Below are positions 35,520 to 43,727 of a stretch of 64,000 nucleotides of DNA, piece by piece. The stretch is from Pararhizobium sp. YC-54. GTDB lineage: Bacteria; Pseudomonadota; Alphaproteobacteria; Rhizobiales; Rhizobiaceae. Position 1 is the stretch's first letter; every line of letters begins with the position of its first letter. The stretch is taken from the NCBI RefSeq assembly GCF_025847205.1, contig NZ_JAOYTH010000013.1, positions 169,229 through 233,228 of the forward strand, given 5' to 3'. The translations under genes were made by a program, and so were the position numbers. The notes under the pieces are model-generated. The model had not been told where the DNA came from. It ran no database searches and saw nothing but the letters and a program-made list of their open reading frames with translations.

Positions 35520-36158
35520 TTAGCATGTCGTTTTGCATGTTTTCAGATCTTCAGTGGTGATCGTCACCGGATGGGCGGGAATGACGACGTCATCGAGCCC
35601 GAGCAATCCGCCAAGAACGGGAAGATCGAATGTAATATTTTGGACTTCCAGTCGCATGGTCAGCACCGGCCCGTCCGGCCGTCCCCAATAGCCGAGCCCC
35701 GAACGCTGATAGGTAACGGCAATATTGGCTGCCTTGATCCGAGGATTGATGTGACACATCCCGGCATGGGCGCCGGCTGCCAAGACCGGACAATCGTCCG
35801 CTTCCGACGATCCGTACGCAATGCGATTAAGAGATGCGACGTCGCATGCCGAGCCACTGCAACTCAAAGAGATAGTCGCATCATTCGGCGCCGCATCGCC
35901 ATTGTTGAGCGGATCGTCGGCATCGGTCGGAAAGGTGTCGGTGAAGTCATCCATATCCACCAGCGGATCCGACACGGCGGCAAGACGCGCACCGTATTGC
36001 AGAGCCTTCACCGTCTGGTTCCACTGCGACATCGCGTAACCGAACTCGACGAAAGCGGCGAAGACGAGGAGCACCAGCGGGAAGGTGATCAGCCCTTCGG
36101 TCAGGGATACGCCGCGGTCGTCCCGCCAGAAGGAGAAAGGCGTTCGACGGTCTACCAT
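35520..36158 (-). CDS. TadE/TadG-like pseudopilin (second copy)
   Basis: This 212-residue protein has one N-terminal hydrophobic segment preceded by the TadE-type processing region: DDRGVSLTEGLITFPLVLLVFAAFVEFGYA. The rest is predicted to be periplasmic and includes paired cysteines (SCSGSACD). TadE-like pseudopilins are processed by the CpaA-type peptidase and contribute to Flp pilus assembly. It overlaps the other TadE-like gene by seven bases. Confidence 0.85.
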   Translation of the reverse strand: MVDRRTPFSFWRDDRGVSLTEGLITFPLVLLVFAAFVEFGYAMSQWNQTVKALQYGARLAAVSDPLVDMDDFTDTFPTDADDPLNNGDAAPNDATISLSCSGSACDVASLNRIAYGSSEADDCPVLAAGAHAGMCHINPRIKAANIAVTYQRSGLGYWGRPDGPVLTMRLEVQNITFDLPVLGGLLGLDDVVIPAHPVTITTEDLKTCKTTC

Positions 36159-36652
36159 CCCATATACCTCTCTTCATGCGAGGAATTGAGGGTGATCGCA
36201 TCGATGCCGAGCCAGGCGAACAGGGGAGAGGTCGCGTAGAGATGTGCTGTCTGGACGGTGATCGTACCGTCGGCATTGACCGGCGTGACGGTGATATCGG
36301 CAAGATTCGTGGTACCGTCAGGATTGCGTCCCCAGCCCGGTACGCGCAGCGCAGCACCCTCGGCCGGGCTCTGGGTTCCATAGAAAGCGATCAGTTTCGC
36401 CGTCGCCGTTGAGCACTTGGCGGTGTAAGTCGGCGTGGTCGGCCTGCAGCGCGCCAGATAGCGCCCGGCGTCCCTCAGACCCGCGTCAATCTGCATTCGC
36501 TCCCAGAAGATATTGCCGAACTCGAGGATGCCCACGGCGAATAACGTCACGAAGGGCACGGCCAGCAGCGCCTCGGTAAGCACGGCGCCCTCTTGGCTCG
36601 ACCAGAAACCAAAACCGAGCCGGCGGAGGATGAAGGTTCTGAGCGCCATCAT
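36152..36652 (-). CDS. TadE-like pseudopilin (first copy)
   Basis: This 166-residue protein starts with a short basic region and the TadE motif QEGAVLTEALLAVPFVTLFAVGILEFGNIFWE, which combines a prepilin-like cleavage region with a single membrane segment. A periplasmic domain with two cysteines (RCRPTTPTYTAKCS) follows. It overlaps tadG by four bases and the second tadE by seven, so the three pseudopilins are made together. Confidence 0.85.
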   Translation of the reverse strand: MMALRTFILRRLGFGFWSSQEGAVLTEALLAVPFVTLFAVGILEFGNIFWERMQIDAGLRDAGRYLARCRPTTPTYTAKCSTATAKLIAFYGTQSPAEGAALRVPGWGRNPDGTTNLADITVTPVNADGTITVQTAHLYATSPLFAWLGIDAITLNSSHEERYMGW

Positions 36653-38253
36653 CGGACCAGCTCCGCTTCTTCGCGCAGGAATTCATCGAGCGTGCCGCGG
36701 CCGCCCTTGCCGGTGATGTCGATTATCTCAAGCGACAGATAGCGCTCGTTGCCGGCCTTGATCGCCGGCTTGGTCATGAACATGCGCGCAAAGGCTACCG
36801 CCTGTGTCTCCTTGCTGCCACCGTTCAGATGGTCGACCGAGGCCTCGTAGCCGCAATTGACGATCGCGGCGAATATTTCGCGGCGATCGCCGTACTCATC
36901 CGCCGTGTAGTTCGAAAGAGCAGGTCCCGAATAGCACTGACCGCCGCCCGTCGTCGGCGTGCCGATCTCGCCGTTCGGCGAGTGATTATTGAGCAACGAC
37001 GCGGAATTGAGTTCGTATTGATAGACATCGTAGGCGGAGGGCTGGCTTGGTGTTCCGGTGGCCGTTGGCGGATAGCTGGAAGAGTTGCTGAGAATCGTGC
37101 CGACCGGCGGCGCCGAGACACCATGCGCGACGGTCCAGTAGTCTCCGTAGCTCCAGTCGTTGCCTGTGCTGATCTTGCCGCCGCCAAGGGGCGTCATGGC
37201 TGCGCCGTAACCCAATGGCACCGCCTTGGTGGTATCGCCGACCGTACTGCCGGCCATTACCGGGTCGTAGCCTTTGCAGGCATTCTGTCCCGTTTCCTTT
37301 TGTGCGGAGCGGACATTCTGGGAGGGGCGGTAGCGGCTGTCACTGCGCGAGCCCTTGAACGAACCTTCGTAAATACCGAAGCGCGTATTCACGCCTGCTT
37401 CGACAGGCCCGGCCATGGCGCCCGTCTGGGTGTCCAGGCTGTCCTGCGTATAACAGGCCCCCGGATTGCCGGTGGCCAGAGCCTCCGCCATCACGTTCGC
37501 GCCAGGGCCGAGCGGTGTTCTCAGAAACCCGAAATTGCCGGGTCCCGGATTGTGTTCCGACGTGCTGTGCATTTCGATCTGCCGCCCGTAGAGATCACCG
37601 TCCGCGAAAAAGGTATGAAGGTCCGCCGCCGCCTGCTCATTGCCGGCCTCGGTCGTATTGCCCACCGGCTCATAGGGGTTGCAGATGAAGATCGGCGTGA
37701 TATCGCAGGCACTTGCGTGATAGACGGCAACGGCGTCGGCGGAAACATTGATCGTATCGCGCGTGAAGCCGACCGGCAGCGGGAAGATCGTCTGCATCGC
37801 CTGCGGCTTGGCAGAAACCCAGGCATAGGATGCCTCATTTGGGTCCGTCGTCACCATCGACCCGGGGATGGCATCGTCATCGTTATCCGGGATGGCCTTG
37901 AGAAACGTAACGGTGACCGTGCTCGCAGCGTCGTTCCCGGCGTCGAAGGACACTGTGAGGCTGGAGCCGAGCGACATGCCCTCACCGCCGCCGCCAAACG
38001 CAGCCGTATTGGCGAGATTCCCGATCGCCGCCTCGGCCCGGTCGATAGCATCGTCGCGCCCATCGAGTTCGCGGGCACCGGCGAGCGCCATCGCATCGAC
38101 GGCGTTCTGGAGATCCGTATGGAGATTGCCGCTGCGCCCGACATCGATGACAAGCAGCGAGAAACCGAGTAGCAGCGGCATGGATATCAGCGTCAAAGCG
38201 ATGACGTAGCCACGATGGTCGTTCCAGAACCGCTTGATAGCCCTGTTCAACAT
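36649..38253 (-). CDS. tadG: TadG-like pilus assembly protein
   Basis: This protein of about 534 residues has an N-terminal TadG-type segment (HRGYVIALTLISMPLLLGFSLLVIDVGR) and then a conserved NLHTDLQNAVDAMALAGARELDGR region. A long periplasmic domain follows. It has some glycine-rich stretches and several cysteines, one in the CDITPIFICNPYEP motif typical of rhizobial TadG. The von Willebrand-like metal site is not clear by eye. The ATG at 38253 is better spaced from GGGAGG than that at 38259. It may anchor the machine to the envelope. Confidence 0.85.
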   Translation of the reverse strand: MLNRAIKRFWNDHRGYVIALTLISMPLLLGFSLLVIDVGRSGNLHTDLQNAVDAMALAGARELDGRDDAIDRAEAAIGNLANTAAFGGGGEGMSLGSSLTVSFDAGNDAASTVTVTFLKAIPDNDDDAIPGSMVTTDPNEASYAWVSAKPQAMQTIFPLPVGFTRDTINVSADAVAVYHASACDITPIFICNPYEPVGNTTEAGNEQAAADLHTFFADGDLYGRQIEMHSTSEHNPGPGNFGFLRTPLGPGANVMAEALATGNPGACYTQDSLDTQTGAMAGPVEAGVNTRFGIYEGSFKGSRSDSRYRPSQNVRSAQKETGQNACKGYDPVMAGSTVGDTTKAVPLGYGAAMTPLGGGKISTGNDWSYGDYWTVAHGVSAPPVGTILSNSSSYPPTATGTPSQPSAYDVYQYELNSASLLNNHSPNGEIGTPTTGGGQCYSGPALSNYTADEYGDRREIFAAIVNCGYEASVDHLNGGSKETQAVAFARMFMTKPAIKAGNERYLSLEIIDITGKGGRGTLDEFLREEAELVR

Positions 38254-38364
38254 TGGCATGCCCCTCCCCGTCCCGGCGCCTCTTCGCCGTGATTTTTTGT
38301 TTCTAGTGCATTCCTTTCCGCCGCTTCCTAAATTCCGCCCGTCATTCCAATCGCGGGCTACGCG

Positions 38365-38682
38365 TTACTGCGCGTAACCCGGTGTTCCGCTCGCCCCGTT
38401 TGTTGTCACGACCGGCATGACCATCGTTGGCGCCGCCGCGGCGGTCTGTCCGCCCTGGTGGTTGCGGATGACCTTGTAGATCACCTTGCCGTCACTGGTG
38501 ATGCGGGTGTACTGCGCCACCTGCGGGAAAGGATCCTGGATATGGATGCCCTTGTTGGCCTCCACCGCATTTCCAGCCCCGAACGTGATCGTGTCCCTGT
38601 GGTTCAGGTAGTCGGCACAGCCCGAGGCAAGGCTCGCGACGGCAAGGATCAGGACGACGCGCTTATTTCTTTGCAACAGCAA
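38365..38682 (-). CDS. Small Tad-locus lipoprotein (CpaD position)
   Basis: A protein of about 105 residues with a lipoprotein signal (VVLILAVASLASGC) and then ADYLNHRDTITFGAGNAVEANKG, a motif I associate with small lipoproteins beside cpaC in rhizobial pilus loci. The tail is alanine/proline-rich. It sits where cpaD is found in other loci but is half the length. A TTG at 38682, spaced correctly behind GGAGG, is the best start; the upstream ATG at 38697 lacks a ribosome site. It overlaps the end of cpaC by 20 bases. It may act as the secretin pilotin. Confidence 0.7.
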   Translation of the reverse strand: MLLQRNKRVVLILAVASLASGCADYLNHRDTITFGAGNAVEANKGIHIQDPFPQVAQYTRITSDGKVIYKVIRNHQGGQTAAAAPTMVMPVVTTNGASGTPGYAQ

Positions 38683-40213
38683 GGGTGCCTCCCACATCGA
38701 GATCAAGACGGTGGCCATAAGGCCCCGTCACACCTTCGCCGTTGCGAAAACGGCGCAGCATATCCTTGTCGACCTCCAAAACGCCGAGCGCGAAAAGCTC
38801 GACATCATTCGACGAACGCGTCTGGTCGAGCGGGCTGTAGAGATCCTCGCCGGGTGCCGCCGGCCGCACGATATGCGGCGTGACGACGATGACGAGATCA
38901 GATTCCTTTTTCGCAAAGCTCGTCGAGCGGAACAGCGCACCGATGACGGGCAGCTTGCCCAACCCCGGCAATTGCTGGATGTCCTTGGAATTGATCGACT
39001 GCAGCAGACCGGCCATCGCAAAGCTCTGGCCGTCGCGCAGTGCAACCGTGGTCTTGGCCGCGCGCGAAATAAAGCCGGGATTGCCGTTGACGTTGATCGA
39101 CGTGTCGAGCTCGGAGACCTCCGGCTCGATCTTGAGGTTGATCAGCCCGTCATCGAGCACCACCGGTGTGAAGGTCAGTCGCACGCCGAAGGGCCGGTAA
39201 TCGGTCTCTGTTGCAACCGTCGCACCGTTGTTCGTCGTCGTCAGGATCGGCACTTCACCGCCGGCGTGGAAGCTTGCGGTCTCGCCGCTCATGGCGATCA
39301 GGTTGGGCTGTGCCAGGCGGCGCACCAGCCCCTTCTGCTCCAGTGCGTTGATGACGACATCGATTCGCGTGCCGGATATTTCCAGCACTTTGGCGATCAA
39401 CTGGCCGAAGGGCAGCATGCCCGTAGCGGCTCCCTGGCCGTCGCCCACACCAAAAGCGAGTTGGCCGTTCTTATCTACCGTGACACTCTGGCTGGTCGAT
39501 GCCGTGCCGATGCTGCCGTTCGGATTGCTGCCCCGCCAGCCGATGCCAAGATCGCGGCCGGTCTGGCGCGAGGCTTCGATTACTCGGACCTCCAGCATCA
39601 CCTGTTGCGAATCGCTGACACGAAGCTGGTTGAGCACCGGTTGATCGGAATAGGACTGGGCGATCTCCATCACCCGTGCCAGTTCGACTGCATCGCGCAC
39701 CATGCCTGTCAGCCGGATGCGGTCGTTGGAATTGATAACCCGCACCTGCGCCGAGGGCGCTGCGGAGCGAATGGCCATGGCGACTTCGGTGAAATCGCTG
39801 GCAACGCGGATATCGATGACACCGAGCAGCGACTTGTCATCGCCATAGACCGAGATGTTGGTGGCGCCGTTCTTCTTGGCGCGGACGAAAAGCGACTTGT
39901 CGGAAAGAGGCACCACATCGATCAGCTCGGCGCTGCCAATCACCAGGTCGCCAAAGGGTTTGCCGGTTCTGATCGTCAGTGTTTCGTTCGGAGGGACCGT
40001 CACCTGCTGCACGGATCCCGCCAGGCTGATGAATTTCTCCTGGGCGTCCGCCCGGCCGGTGAGGCCTGGCCCCAGACAGCAACAGGCAAAGAATACCGCG
40101 GTCATTGCCGCAAGGGTCTTCGCCCTTGCCGCCCCCTTGATGCTTCCCCTCAACATTTCCGCTTGCGCCCCCTCATCGTTCGGCCGCCGCGTCTGCGGCA
40201 TGCCGCATGTCAT
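38663..40213 (-). CDS. cpaC: Tad pilus outer-membrane secretin CpaC (RcpA)
   Basis: This 516-residue secretin has a signal segment (TLAAMTAVFFACCCLG up to ADAQEKF) and an N-terminal pilus-secretin domain with VPPNETLTIRTGKPFGDLVIG. A BON-like repeat (VRVINSNDRIRLTGMV) follows, then the secretin core with VMLEVRVIEASRQTGRDLGI, VPILTTTNNGATV and the signature AKTTVALRDGQSFAMAGLLQ through LPVIGALFRSTSF. It forms the outer-membrane channel for the Flp pilus. It begins one base after cpaB. Confidence 0.93.
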   Translation of the reverse strand: MTCGMPQTRRPNDEGAQAEMLRGSIKGAARAKTLAAMTAVFFACCCLGPGLTGRADAQEKFISLAGSVQQVTVPPNETLTIRTGKPFGDLVIGSAELIDVVPLSDKSLFVRAKKNGATNISVYGDDKSLLGVIDIRVASDFTEVAMAIRSAAPSAQVRVINSNDRIRLTGMVRDAVELARVMEIAQSYSDQPVLNQLRVSDSQQVMLEVRVIEASRQTGRDLGIGWRGSNPNGSIGTASTSQSVTVDKNGQLAFGVGDGQGAATGMLPFGQLIAKVLEISGTRIDVVINALEQKGLVRRLAQPNLIAMSGETASFHAGGEVPILTTTNNGATVATETDYRPFGVRLTFTPVVLDDGLINLKIEPEVSELDTSINVNGNPGFISRAAKTTVALRDGQSFAMAGLLQSINSKDIQQLPGLGKLPVIGALFRSTSFAKKESDLVIVVTPHIVRPAAPGEDLYSPLDQTRSSNDVELFALGVLEVDKDMLRRFRNGEGVTGPYGHRLDLDVGGTLAVAKK

Positions 40214-40214
40214 C

Positions 40215-41225
40215 TCACTGGATCAGGCCGACTCGGTGCTCCTCGCGCTTCGTCGTGTTCCAGACGCCTACCGTCGCCCACTTCGGCTCGATCGGCAATA
40301 TCGGCTCGACCTGGCGCTCGACGATCTGCACTTGTTTTTCACGCAAGGGCGTCTTCATCTGGCTTTCGACCGAGTTCATCCTGCTGCTGAGGTCGTCCCC
40401 TACCTTTCGCACCAGGCGCTCGATGACATCGAATCGGCCGTCATCCTTTTTCGCGAGATCGTTGCTGAGCTCGGTCGCCATCGGACCTCCGCCAAGATCC
40501 GCCACCGTAATCGGCCGGGTCTGCTCGGCGGTAGCGGAAGAGATATTGCGCAAGGCAAGTGACAGCGTGCCGATATTGGCGCCGAGCGTCAGGCGCTGCG
40601 CCTCTTCGGTCGTCACCTCGAAGGTCACCGTCTTGACGACAACCGGTTCATCCTTGCGCTCATCCGCACTCTGGTCCACCGCCAGCACCTTCACCCCTTG
40701 CAGAAGCACATCGACAAAGGTCTGCTCGCTATTGTTCTGGCGGTTTCGGACAACACGGGTCAGGAGAACGTCGACGCGGTCCGAGGGGCGCACGAAGCCG
40801 GCAACGCCGAGAACGTCGTTGACGCGGATGGAGACCGCCTTCATGCCCTGGTCGAGCGCCGCCGACAATGTCGCCCGCTCGCCGGTACCGGTGATCTTTG
40901 AAGCGAGCAAAGGCTCGCCGGGATCGATCGCCTCCATGGCATAGCGCGGTTCGTCATCGTCGCCGACGACCGCCACGATCGCCTGGAACGAACCTTCAGG
41001 TCTTTCCTCGGAAGGCCAGGGAATGGCTTTGAGATTTTCAGCGCGCACCGGGTCGCCGAAGCGCATCGCCTTGGCGGCAACGACGAGCGTTTTTTCCTGC
41101 GCCTTCGTATCGCCATTGGCGGCAAGCCGCGCCTGCTGGTCGGCGAGATAGCTGCGCGTCGCAAAGACTGCGGCGCCTGCAAATAGTATCGAAACAACAA
41201 GACTGATGATCGTTGAGAAACGCAT
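40215..41225 (-). CDS. cpaB: Tad pilus assembly protein CpaB (RcpC)
   Basis: This 336-residue periplasmic protein is anchored by an N-terminal helix (IISLVVSILFAGAAVFATRSYLA). A SAF domain follows, with VVAAKAMRFGDPVRAENLKAIPWP and the conserved MKAVSIRVNDVLGVAGFVRPSDRVDVLLTR. The C-terminal third is charged and probably extended. It supports the secretin and may bind peptidoglycan. It follows the prepilin gene after a hairpin. Confidence 0.92.
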   Translation of the reverse strand: MRFSTIISLVVSILFAGAAVFATRSYLADQQARLAANGDTKAQEKTLVVAAKAMRFGDPVRAENLKAIPWPSEERPEGSFQAIVAVVGDDDEPRYAMEAIDPGEPLLASKITGTGERATLSAALDQGMKAVSIRVNDVLGVAGFVRPSDRVDVLLTRVVRNRQNNSEQTFVDVLLQGVKVLAVDQSADERKDEPVVVKTVTFEVTTEEAQRLTLGANIGTLSLALRNISSATAEQTRPITVADLGGGPMATELSNDLAKKDDGRFDVIERLVRKVGDDLSSRMNSVESQMKTPLREKQVQIVERQVEPILPIEPKWATVGVWNTTKREEHRVGLIQ

Positions 41226-41282
41226 CGCCGGTACTCGCTACACTGGACGGAAATACGCCCGTTTCTTAAATCTAAATTAGAG

Positions 41283-41306
41283 GAGAGGGGTTAATAAACC
41301 CCTCTC
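41283..41306 (-). terminator. Hairpin between prepilin and cpaB (attenuator)
   Basis: GAGAGGGG and CCCCTCTC form an 8-bp perfect stem around an AT-rich loop, just downstream (minus strand) of the prepilin stop and ahead of cpaB. Partial termination here would allow far more pilin than assembly proteins. A full operon terminator is unlikely given the genes that follow. Confidence 0.6.
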
Positions 41307-41320
41307 TATTTCGAAGGACG

Positions 41321-41512
41321 TTACGCGGGGTCCACCGCAGTCGCCCACCACGTCGACCATTCTGTCCAGACCCCGGCCAAGCCCGTACCGGCCGCAGTCA
41401 CCGCAGTGATTACGCCGCCGACAAGCAAGGCCAGCAAAATAAGGTATTCAGTCAGCGCTACGCCGTCTTCTTCCCGCGCGAAAGCGCGTACTTTATACAA
41501 AAGTGCCTTCAT
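41321..41512 (-). CDS. flp: Flp-family type IVb prepilin
   Basis: This 63-residue prepilin has a basic leader and the cleavage region EEDGVALTEYLILLALLVGGV. Cleavage after the glycine would leave a mature pilin with the essential glutamate at position +5 and the following tyrosine of Flp pilins, then one hydrophobic helix. GGAGG lies ahead of the ATG. It is the major pilus subunit and the first gene of the minus-strand pilus operon. Confidence 0.95.
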   Translation of the reverse strand: MKALLYKVRAFAREEDGVALTEYLILLALLVGGVITAVTAAGTGLAGVWTEWSTWWATAVDPA

Positions 41513-41832
41513 CGAGAATTACCTCCAAAATATTTCAGCGCGCCCGCAATGTCCTCCGGCCCGCCATGTCATCGAGACCACCTCTCCGACTGCTATAATT
41601 AATAATCCCTTAATTATTATATCGTCAACTGCTAACCCATGGACATTTCTGGTATCTATTTCTATGGTTAAAATCGGAACGGGAATGCTGGAGAGACTGT
41701 GAAGTCGTATTCTGTACAAACAGGATGACGGGTAGTATTTTTATATTCGTCGACCCATAAAAACTTGGCCTTGCCACAGAATACTGTAGATTTTGTTGGA
41801 AAATCGCCGTTTGAAATAAGCCAAGAGGAAAC
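41513..41832. other. AT-rich divergent promoter region of flp and cpaA
   Basis: About 320 bases of markedly AT-rich sequence (for example 41590-41650) between the divergent prepilin and prepilin peptidase genes. No gene was seen. It must hold both promoters; no -35/-10 pair stood out enough to call. Confidence 0.5.
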
Positions 41833-42345
41833 ATGACGCAAATAGTCAACATTGTTACTGGCGTTGCAATATTGATTTTCCTCTATGCCGCCTGGAGCGA
41901 TTTTCGCAGCTGGAAAATACCGAATGGCGCCATTCTTGCTCTGCTCGTCCTTTATTGCCTGAGCGCCGTGGCGGGGTTGCTGGCGACCGGGGATACCGGC
42001 GCAGCCCTCTTCTCCTCCAACGGGATCGGCGGCGATGTCGGGGCCGGCCTCCTGCTCTTTGCCCTTGGCGTCGGCCTCTGGGCCTTCGGCCTCTTCGGCG
42101 CCGGCGATGCCAAGCTCTTGCTGCCGATCGGCCTTTTCATCGGCTGGCACGGCATGCTGCCCTTCGCCGTCTTTCTGCTGATCGGCGGGATCCTGGCCCT
42201 TTTGGCCCTGCGATTGCCGATGCCGCTGCAACTGGCGCACATTTCCGTCTTCATGCGCATCGAGGAAATCCGCGCGACACGCAAGATCCCGTACGGCGTC
42301 ATCATGGTCATCGCAGCACTCCCGGTGCTCGCCCTTGCCGCATAA
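41833..42345 (+). CDS. cpaA: Prepilin peptidase CpaA (TadV)
   Basis: This 170-residue membrane-embedded aspartic peptidase of the A24 family processes Flp and the TadE-like pseudopilins. The first catalytic aspartate lies in AAWSDFRSWKIPNG near residue 23 and the second in FGAGDAKLLLPIG. About five to six membrane segments are predicted, without the N-methyltransferase domain of PilD. It is divergent from flp, as in many rhizobial pilus loci. Confidence 0.93.
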   Translation: MTQIVNIVTGVAILIFLYAAWSDFRSWKIPNGAILALLVLYCLSAVAGLLATGDTGAALFSSNGIGGDVGAGLLLFALGVGLWAFGLFGAGDAKLLLPIGLFIGWHGMLPFAVFLLIGGILALLALRLPMPLQLAHISVFMRIEEIRATRKIPYGVIMVIAALPVLALAA

Positions 42346-42439
42346 TTCCTTAAATCGGAATCGATTTAAGGAAAAATTGCGCAGCAAAGATAAAGGGCTA
42401 CAGCGACCTTTGCGCGTCATGAATGACGCGCGGCGCTGT
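42346..42439. repeat. RIME-like rhizobial intergenic palindromic element
   Basis: Two hairpins lie in tandem directly after cpaA. The first is a perfect 12-bp inverted repeat (TTCCTTAAATCG, 42346-42357, with 42362-42373). The second nests GCGCGTCAT/ATGACGCGC (42412-42431) inside an outer ACAGCG/CGCTGT stem (42400-42439). The arrangement and the wording of the second hairpin match the Rhizobium intergenic mosaic elements found at gene 3' ends. It probably also ends cpaA transcription. Confidence 0.6.
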
Positions 42440-42501
42440 CGTGACGGCAAGCCCTGATTCTTGCCTGCCGCCGTCGGCGCCGCCCATTCGGGCGGCAAGC
42501 T

Positions 42502-43656
42502 TCACTTCACACCGAAGACGACCTCATCGCCGCTGAGGGACTGGAAACCGGTGGCGGTCAGCACCGAGGGCATGCTGGCGCCGACGCAGCCGACGCCCTC
42601 TTCGTAGAGGCAGGGAGTGACGTGGAAACACATGCCCTCTTCGAGAATAGCGTCGTGTTCGCGGCGGATCGCCATGACATTGTCCTCGCCCCAGCCGGGC
42701 GGGAAGGAGCCGCCGATGCTGTAGGCAGGGCGCGTGACCATCCATTCGGCAAAGCCGCGCCGCTCGATCACGCCCTCGAATATACGGGCCGCCTCATGCG
42801 CGGTCATGCCAGGGCGGACCCGGGCAAAGCCCTCGTCGAGCGCTTCCTTGCAGACCTCGAACAGGCGCAGCACCCGGTCGGAAGGCTTGCCGATGGAATA
42901 GAACCGGAAGATCGGCGTATGATAATCGAAGACGGAGGCAGCCGGCTCGATATTGACGAGTTCGCCGCGAGAAATCGGCGCGCCGCACCAGGTGACATGG
43001 GCGCGGGCCGTGCGTGGACCGGCACAGACATTCGGCATCTTCGCCGGGCGGTGGCTGCCGTTGGCCATCATGCTGTCGCTGACGACCATGGCAAGCTCGG
43101 TATCGGTCATGCCCTCCTGCAGCGCCGCAAATCCGTCCAGGCATGATTGTGCGGCGATATGGCCGGCCTTGCGCAAGAGGTCGATTTCGGCGGGGCTCTT
43201 GATGCGGCGCAGGTGCTCCACAAGGCCCGAAGCATTGAGGACCGCATCGTCCTTTGGCCGCAGGAAGCCGGCGACGGCCATCTGGACCGTGCCATATTCC
43301 GCGGCGATAACGGGTGTGCCGGGCACGAAATCGGCGAGCGTGCGGGCGAGCACCGTCGCATAGTCCTGCCCGTCCGGCACGCCGACGCCCTCGTCGGCCC
43401 AGATCTTGCCCTTCAGTGCCCGGATATTGCTGAGCTCCGTGAGGCGCATCACCCAGATCGCCTTGCCGTCCGCCCTCACGATCAGCGAGGTCGCGCCATA
43501 GGCCAGCGAGCCGAAGCCGGTGAGGTAGTACATGTTTTCCGTCGAGTTCAGCACGCAGGCATCAATGCCGCGTTCGGCCATGAGCTTTCTGAGCGCATCA
43601 CGGCGGGCGAGGTATTCTTCCGGCTGGAAGGGCAAACGATCGTAGTCAGTCGACAT
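42502..43656 (-). CDS. M24-family (creatinase/ectoine-hydrolase-like) enzyme
   Basis: This protein of about 384 residues has a creatinase N-domain (YLARRDALRKLMAERGIDACVLNSTENMYYLTGF) and a pita-bread M24 C-domain. In metallo-aminopeptidases the two metal-binding aspartates sit in a D-x-G...D-x-x-R pattern. Here the equivalent region reads LVNIEPAASVFDYHTPIFRFYS, so the aspartates are missing and the YH.P..R pattern of ectoine hydrolase (DoeA) and creatinase appears. It is therefore probably a metal-independent C-N hydrolase, not Xaa-Pro dipeptidase. It is the last gene of the peptide-type ABC operon. Confidence 0.8.
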   Translation of the reverse strand: MSTDYDRLPFQPEEYLARRDALRKLMAERGIDACVLNSTENMYYLTGFGSLAYGATSLIVRADGKAIWVMRLTELSNIRALKGKIWADEGVGVPDGQDYATVLARTLADFVPGTPVIAAEYGTVQMAVAGFLRPKDDAVLNASGLVEHLRRIKSPAEIDLLRKAGHIAAQSCLDGFAALQEGMTDTELAMVVSDSMMANGSHRPAKMPNVCAGPRTARAHVTWCGAPISRGELVNIEPAASVFDYHTPIFRFYSIGKPSDRVLRLFEVCKEALDEGFARVRPGMTAHEAARIFEGVIERRGFAEWMVTRPAYSIGGSFPPGWGEDNVMAIRREHDAILEEGMCFHVTPCLYEEGVGCVGASMPSVLTATGFQSLSGDEVVFGVK

Positions 43657-43727
43657 AATTTCTACTCGCATTTTCTAAAGGGAATCCGGCGGAGAACGGC
43701 GACGGACGCCGCTCTCCGCGCTCTGCT

